Shown here: positions 60,317-64,000 of the stretch, piece after piece
How the letters are laid out: each line of letters opens with the position of its first letter
Numbering within the stretch: the first letter of the stretch is position 1
Assembly (NCBI GenBank): GCA_030653365.1
Contig: JAURZL010000012.1
Span: 83,930-147,929 of the forward strand
DNA length: 64,000 nt
Direction of reading: 5' to 3'
DNA from: Anaerolineaceae bacterium
GTDB taxonomy: Bacteria > Chloroflexota > Anaerolineae > Anaerolineales > Anaerolineaceae
Notes under the pieces: generated by a model
Told to the model about the DNA's origin: nothing
The model's input: the letters and a program-made list of their open reading frames with translations, nothing else
Database searches by the model: none
Made by a program: the position numbers and the translations under genes

Positions 60317-60973
60317 TTACCCGTCTGAATCTGACCAACCAAACTTGCCAACCAAGGGAACAAAACTGACCGGAATATCCTGATCATGTTCAAAGGTATC
60401 CTCGGAGGTTTTTGTCCAGCGTTCCAGGGTCTGATGCCAGCGTTCTCCCACCGGCAACACAAGCCTGCCCCCAATTTTCAATTGATCCAATAAAGGTCTC
60501 GGAAGTTTTGGGGCGGCAGCTGTAATTAAGATTGCATCAAATGGGGCAAATTCTGGTAATCCAAGACTGCCATCGCCAACATGAAATAGGACATTGTTTA
60601 TTTTGAGCGTATCGATAACCGCCTGAGCTTGATTGACCAAACCTGGATGTCGGTCAATACTATGTACCTTTGAGACCAGAAGACTGAGGATGGCAGCCTG
60701 ATACCCAGAGCCGGAGCCTACTTCCAATACACAATCATCCGCCTGTGGTTGGATCAATTCCGACATCAACGCCACAATGTAGGGTTGGGAAATGGTCTGA
60801 TTATAGCCGATGGGCAAAGGGTGATCTGCATATGCCTGGCTTTGATATTCCATGGAAACAAAAAGATGTCGCGGAACCTGGCGCATCGCTGCGAGAATTC
60901 CCAGGTGTTTAATTCCTCGTCTTTCGATTTGATTGCGAACCATCTTCTCGCGATCAAGAGTCAAATCTTTCAT
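60317..60973 (-). CDS. pcm: Protein-L-isoaspartate O-methyltransferase
   Basis: 218 residues. MVRNQIERRGIKHLGILAAM then VPRHLFV at the start, YNQTISQPYIVALM near 57, motif I VLEVGSGSGYQAAILSLL near 78, and ITAAAPKLPRPLLDQLKIGGRLVLPVG near 150 are all diagnostic. It methylates isoaspartyl residues of aged proteins for repair. It is the last gene of an operon with mutY, the ABM-like and the MBL-fold genes (gaps 8-15 bp). Confidence 0.95.
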   Translation of the reverse strand: MKDLTLDREKMVRNQIERRGIKHLGILAAMRQVPRHLFVSMEYQSQAYADHPLPIGYNQTISQPYIVALMSELIQPQADDCVLEVGSGSGYQAAILSLLVSKVHSIDRHPGLVNQAQAVIDTLKINNVLFHVGDGSLGLPEFAPFDAILITAAAPKLPRPLLDQLKIGGRLVLPVGERWHQTLERWTKTSEDTFEHDQDIPVSFVPLVGKFGWSDSDG

Positions 60974-60981
60974 TAATATTA

Positions 60982-62049
60982 TTATAATGAATTAGGAGCG
61001 AGTTTTTGCAATTGATCGGAAATCATTCGATCGATTTTACCCATAGGGTATTCGGAGAGCTGATCAAGATTAACCCAGAGAATTTGAGGGGCTTCGATTG
61101 GTTGTGGTTCTCCTTTTACCAATGTACAGAAGAAAGCGTGTAAGGTGACCCGAAAATGGGTGTAGGCATGCTGGTATTCACCGAAGTGATCATCCACGCT
61201 GATTTCACAACCTAACTCCTCAAAAATTTCCCGTTGCAGCGCAGCGGTCAATGTTTCATTTCCTTCCTGTTTTCCCCCAGGAAATTCCCATAAGCCTCCT
61301 AACAGTCCATTCGCTGGACGTTGAGCAATCAAAAAACATTGATCCTGTTGAAGGATGGCGGCAGTAACGATATAGTGTGGCAACGGTTTTTTATCTGGCA
61401 ACACCGGTCGTTGTTCCTGGACGCCACGAGCGAAAGCCTGACAATGATCTTTCAATGGACAGAGCAGGCATTTGGGGCGACCAGGAAGGCAGATGGTTGC
61501 ACCGAGGTCCATCAACGCCTGATTATAATCACCAGCTTTGCCAGTAGGCAGATTTTCCTCAGCCAGCTCCCAAAATACTTTTTCTGCAGCCGGGGTGCGA
61601 ATAGGCAGGGTAACATCAAATAAGCGTGAAAGAATACGGCGAATGTTGCCATCCAATGCTGCCTGATCCATCCCGAATGCCATTGATGTAATGGCTGCGG
61701 CTGTATACCGTCCAATACCTGGAAGTTTCTGCAGTTTCTTTGGATCAGCAGGCAGGTGGCAGTCATATTGTGCCTGTAAAATTCGAGCAGTTTTATGGAT
61801 ATTGCGGGCTCGTGAATAATAGCCAAGCCCTTCCCATAATTTTAGAACATCCTGTTCCGAGGTGTTTGCCAGCGTTTCAATATCAGGGAATGCCGCCATC
61901 CAACGGTCGAAATAAGCAGTAACAGTCTCCACACGGGTTTGCTGAAGCATGATTTCTGAGATCCAAATAGCATAAGGATCAGGATGGTCACGCCAGGGCA
62001 AATGGCGGGCGTGAATCGTATACCATCCCAGCAAGGGTTTTGCAATCAT
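60982..62049 (-). CDS. mutY: A/G-specific adenine DNA glycosylase
   Basis: 355 residues. The N-terminus has RHLPWRDHPDPYAIWISEIMLQQTRVETV with catalytic Glu. The helix-hairpin-helix is LPGIGRYTAAAI, and the catalytic Asp follows in ALDGNIRRILSR. The iron-sulfur loop is C-x6-C-x2-C-x5-C in ICLPGRPKCLLCPLKDHC. The C-terminal NUDIX-like domain (about 225-345) recognises 8-oxoguanine. It removes adenine mispaired with 8-oxoG. The gap to pcm is 8 bp. Confidence 0.97.
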   Translation of the reverse strand: MIAKPLLGWYTIHARHLPWRDHPDPYAIWISEIMLQQTRVETVTAYFDRWMAAFPDIETLANTSEQDVLKLWEGLGYYSRARNIHKTARILQAQYDCHLPADPKKLQKLPGIGRYTAAAITSMAFGMDQAALDGNIRRILSRLFDVTLPIRTPAAEKVFWELAEENLPTGKAGDYNQALMDLGATICLPGRPKCLLCPLKDHCQAFARGVQEQRPVLPDKKPLPHYIVTAAILQQDQCFLIAQRPANGLLGGLWEFPGGKQEGNETLTAALQREIFEELGCEISVDDHFGEYQHAYTHFRVTLHAFFCTLVKGEPQPIEAPQILWVNLDQLSEYPMGKIDRMISDQLQKLAPNSL

Positions 62050-62064
62050 GAATTGATTAAATTG

Positions 62065-62367
62065 TTAGAATTGGAATCCACCCTGTGGATAAACCAGTTT
62101 CTGGGTGTAGTTTTCGATGTAATCCATGAGTTGGTTGTGCAAACTTGTCCACTCAGGAGAATCCATGATCGTGTTGGGATTCACTGTGGGTGGAAAGACT
62201 GCCCCAACCAGAATTTGAGGGTGGTTGCCAAAGACGGTTGCCCAGGCATCCTGCAAATCCAGACCCAGGCGTTGTACACCGGGAATGAATTCACGAACCA
62301 CGAATTCAAAATATTCCTGCTCATGTTCAGGTGCGATATCCCAGGTCATAATCAATTTCACAGACAA
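62065..62367 (-). CDS. Small dimeric alpha-beta barrel-like protein
   Basis: 100 residues. The pattern LIMTWDIAPEHEQEYFEFVVREFIPG at the N-terminus and LVGAVFPP followed by a helix (EWTSLHNQLMDYIENYTQKLV) suggests a ferredoxin-like ABM or NIPSNAP-type fold. Met-rich and aromatic residues could form a binding pocket. I cannot name a substrate. It is third from the end of the MBL-ABM-mutY-pcm operon, with 12-15 bp gaps. Confidence 0.75.
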   Translation of the reverse strand: MSVKLIMTWDIAPEHEQEYFEFVVREFIPGVQRLGLDLQDAWATVFGNHPQILVGAVFPPTVNPNTIMDSPEWTSLHNQLMDYIENYTQKLVYPQGGFQF

Positions 62368-62379
62368 CTAGATCACCTC

Positions 62380-63036
62380 TTAATTATTCATAACTTCAAG
62401 GACAACTACCTGGGTTTCCTCAGGTAAATTTCTCAGACTGGTTACTTTGAAAGAATTTAGGGCTTCAACATTGGATAGCCCCATTTCTTTCAGGAATTTA
62501 TTGAGTGGATCAAGCATAATGATCGATGACTCGGTCATAAAATGCATGGGAATGACAATGTTGGGCTCAATCAAATTCACAATTTCAGCTGCCTGAACGG
62601 CATTCAGAGTGCTGGTGCCACCGATGGGAACCAATAAAATGTGAACATTTCCTAGCTCTTCAACTTCACTCTGAATAGGCAAGCGATCAATACCACCAAG
62701 ATGTGCAATTTTTATTCCTTCAAAATCGAAGATGTACATGGTATTACGATCGACTGGTTCGACCTTTGCGTTGTGCCCATTGGTTTGGAGTCCTGTGACA
62801 AAAACACTGCCTATTTCATATTCTCCTGGACCTGTAATGATAAATGGTTCCCCTTTGATGCAATCGACATAATTATGGCCAGGTTTGTTGTGACTGATCG
62901 TGACAATCTCGCCAGAGATATTGAGGGGAGCATGGCCGGTTGCCTGCGCGTCGTATGGGTCGGTGATGACAGTAGCAAGACCTTTCTCGTTGAGTTTAAA
63001 GCAGGAGTGTCCAAACCAGATAATTTCCATTTCCAT
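62380..63036 (-). CDS. MBL-fold metal-dependent hydrolase (UPF0173-like)
   Basis: 218 residues from ATG 63036 with AAAGGT upstream. MEIIWFGHSCFKLNEKG at the start, TISHNKPGHN near 46 (a reduced HxHxDH motif in which the acidic residue is replaced), GPGEYEIG near 70, IAHLGGIDRLP near 112 and PMHFMTESS near 162. It resembles ascorbate-lactonase-like and UPF0173 hydrolases. The altered metal motif may mean a different or weakened metal site. First gene of the operon that ends with pcm. Confidence 0.85.
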   Translation of the reverse strand: MEMEIIWFGHSCFKLNEKGLATVITDPYDAQATGHAPLNISGEIVTISHNKPGHNYVDCIKGEPFIITGPGEYEIGSVFVTGLQTNGHNAKVEPVDRNTMYIFDFEGIKIAHLGGIDRLPIQSEVEELGNVHILLVPIGGTSTLNAVQAAEIVNLIEPNIVIPMHFMTESSIIMLDPLNKFLKEMGLSNVEALNSFKVTSLRNLPEETQVVVLEVMNN

Positions 63037-63120
63037 GTACCTTTCATCATGATTATACTTGAGGAGGGGAAAATGCGCACGAGGTAACAAAATAAATAAT
63101 CAGGCAGTTTTATCTTAACT

Positions 63121-63170
63121 GTCAGGGTGTTTTTTGAGGTGATATCTGCCAAACGGTTTTTTGAGATGAT
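63121..63170 (+). repeat. Possible degenerate copy E of the hairpin-plus-tail repeat
   Basis: GTCAGGGTGTTTTTTGAGG and, 20 bp on, GCCAAACGGTTTTTTGAGAT resemble the arm and tail of copy B, with the second arm lost. The two halves also look like a direct repeat of each other (GGTTTTTTGAGATGAT / GTTTTTTGAGGTGAT). The 409-bp gap 63037-63445 otherwise holds a TGGTATAATGG -10-like site near 63207 and the tRNA promoter. Confidence 0.45.
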
Positions 63171-63375
63171 ACTTAATCAGTTCATAAATTGGTTTTATAT
63201 GGACTGGTATAATGGAATAGCCAATGAGGAGAGGATTTATAAAAAAACTGCTCCTAAAAATAATTGGTGATTGAACCAGTTTGTTGTCTCTATTAAAGGA
63301 AGAGCGATTCATTTTTTATTCCTTGACTCTGTTGGTGGTTTCTGATAGACTCTGCGACCGGCAGAAGTAAAATCC

Positions 63376-63404
63376 TTGCCTTGCTGGCAGTGTACTGGTA
63401 TAAT
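63376..63404 (+). promoter_or_regulatory. Promoter of the tRNA-tuf operon
   Basis: TTGCCT (63376-63381), 17-bp spacer, TGG-TATAAT (63399-63404), an extended -10. It starts about 35 bp before tRNA-Thr(TGT). Confidence 0.75.
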
Positions 63405-63445
63405 CTTACGCGCCTTATTAAGGCTTGAAACTTAACAATTTACTT

Positions 63446-63519
63446 GCCGACGTAGCTCAATACGGCAGAGCAACTCACTTGTAATGAGTAGGTTATGGGT
63501 TCAAGTCCCATCGTCGGCT
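63446..63519 (+). tRNA. tRNA-Thr(TGT)
   Basis: Acceptor GCCGACG with CGTCGGC. Anticodon stem ACTCA/TGAGT around CTTGTAA, anticodon TGT. T-arm with GGTTCAAGTCCC. No encoded CCA. Confidence 0.96.
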
Positions 63520-63594
63520 CAGTTGCAGGTTGGTGAGCGGGATTGATTCGAACAATCCTGCTTACGAACCGGCAACGGTTCGAGAAAAAGAAAT

Positions 63595-63676
63595 GGGCAG
63601 TTACCCAAGTGGCCAAAGGGGGCTGACTGTAAATCAGCTGTCAACGACTTCGTAGGTTCGAATCCTTCACTGCCCA
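63595..63676 (+). tRNA. tRNA-Tyr(GTA)
   Basis: Acceptor GGGCAGT with ACTGCCC. Anticodon stem GCTGA/TCAGC around CTGTAAA, anticodon GTA. A long variable arm is as expected for bacterial tRNA-Tyr. Confidence 0.96.
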
Positions 63677-63732
63677 CAAGTCTTTTTCTGGCCGAAGACC
63701 CCTCAAAAAAGGGCATACGACAGGAACGGCAA

Positions 63733-63805
63733 GCCCTCATAGCTCAGTTGGTAGAGCACGCCCTTGGTAAGGGCGAGGTCATGGGTTCGAATCCCATTGA
63801 GGGCT
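63733..63805 (+). tRNA. tRNA-Thr(GGT)
   Basis: Acceptor GCCCTCA with TGAGGGC. Anticodon stem CGCCC/GGGCG around TTGGTAA, anticodon GGT. It lies 55 bp before the tuf start codon. Confidence 0.96.
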
Positions 63806-63860
63806 CTTAATGCCGGAAGAACACATCGATTAAAAAGGATTAAAATTCGAGGAGTGAAAA

Positions 63861-64000
63861 ATGGCGAAGGAGAAATTTGATCGCAGTAAACCCCACCTGA
63901 ACGTGGGAACAATGGGACATATTGACCATGGGAAGACCACGCTGACCGCAGCGATCACCAAGGTCAGTCAGTTAATGGGATTCGGGGAATACCGTGCATA
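63861..64000 (+). CDS. tuf: Elongation factor Tu, N-terminal part, cut by window edge
   Basis: 46 residues visible, from ATG 63861 with GAGGAG upstream. [20 protein letters not shown] is followed by the G1 loop [13 protein letters not shown], unmistakable EF-Tu. It delivers aminoacyl-tRNA to the ribosome. It is preceded by tRNA-Thr, tRNA-Tyr and tRNA-Thr, the classic tufB arrangement. Confidence 0.97.
   Translation, partial: MAKEKFDRSKPHLNVGTMGHIDHGKTTLTAAITKVSQLMGFGEYRA

Noticed and set aside
62085..62097. CTGTGGATAAACC, a DnaA-box-like sequence
   Set aside because: A single occurrence at the end of a coding region; no cluster of boxes, no dnaA, so not an origin.
63520..63594. Possible degenerate tRNA between tRNA-Thr and tRNA-Tyr
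   Set aside because: GATTCGAAC-like stretches are present but no acceptor or anticodon stem can be formed.

Overview
The window reads as chromosomal DNA of a moderate-GC anaerobic or facultative bacterium. Gene content fits the phylum Chloroflexota, class Anaerolineae: mixed-strand small operons, a GxGYxYP protein, a GPH symporter, a GH31/GH13 alpha-glucan cluster, DUF58 plus transglutaminase genes, an archaeal-type AspRS, a B12-binding mutase subunit with MeaB, and a PHP-containing DnaE with a long acidic tail. The phylum assignment is inference from gene content; no rRNA is present.

Layout. 1-5.7 kb holds a truncated PEP/pyruvate-binding protein, dnaN, a YbeD-like protein, tRNA-Leu(CAA), a YchF-type GTPase, a serine hydrolase and a GrpB-family protein. 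5.7-14.1 kb holds an AGPS-like flavoprotein, a methyltransferase, a membrane protein, a GPH symporter, a GxGYxYP protein and a glycerol-3-phosphate dehydrogenase. The first and last of these share a 48-bp identical promoter/operator block. 14.4-21.8 kb holds a GT39-like membrane glycosyltransferase, a methyltransferase, a LapA-like protein, an acyl-ACP thioesterase, a probable selenocysteine-containing peroxiredoxin, Ogt/MGMT and an MFS transporter.

22-30 kb holds a two-repeat lipoprotein with an ECF sigma/anti-sigma pair, an NAD-dependent epimerase, a potassium channel with a zinc ribbon, twin DUF1801 proteins, OsmC and an alpha/beta hydrolase. 30-37 kb holds an orphan histidine kinase and the YbjN-nitroreductase-GH31 operon followed by GH13. 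37.3-37.7 kb is a decayed GxxExxY gene. 38-42.7 kb holds an SDR, PadR plus an Lnt-like hydrolase, and the B12-binding subunit plus MeaB. 42.9-51.3 kb holds AspRS, DUF58 plus transglutaminase, PRPP synthetase, Fpg and two small hypotheticals. 51.4-63 kb holds NifU-like and cNMP-binding proteins, an M20 peptidase, a lipoprotein with MATE, dnaE, and a pcm/mutY/ABM/MBL operon. The window ends with tRNA-Thr, tRNA-Tyr, tRNA-Thr and the start of tuf.

Most notable: (1) a peroxiredoxin whose peroxidatic residue is encoded by an in-frame TGA followed by a bacterial-SECIS-like hairpin; (2) a duplicated sigma70 promoter with a FadR/GntR-like operator linking an AGPS-like enzyme to glycerol-3-phosphate dehydrogenase; (3) a dispersed hairpin-plus-tail repeat that sits upstream of genes and always points toward them.
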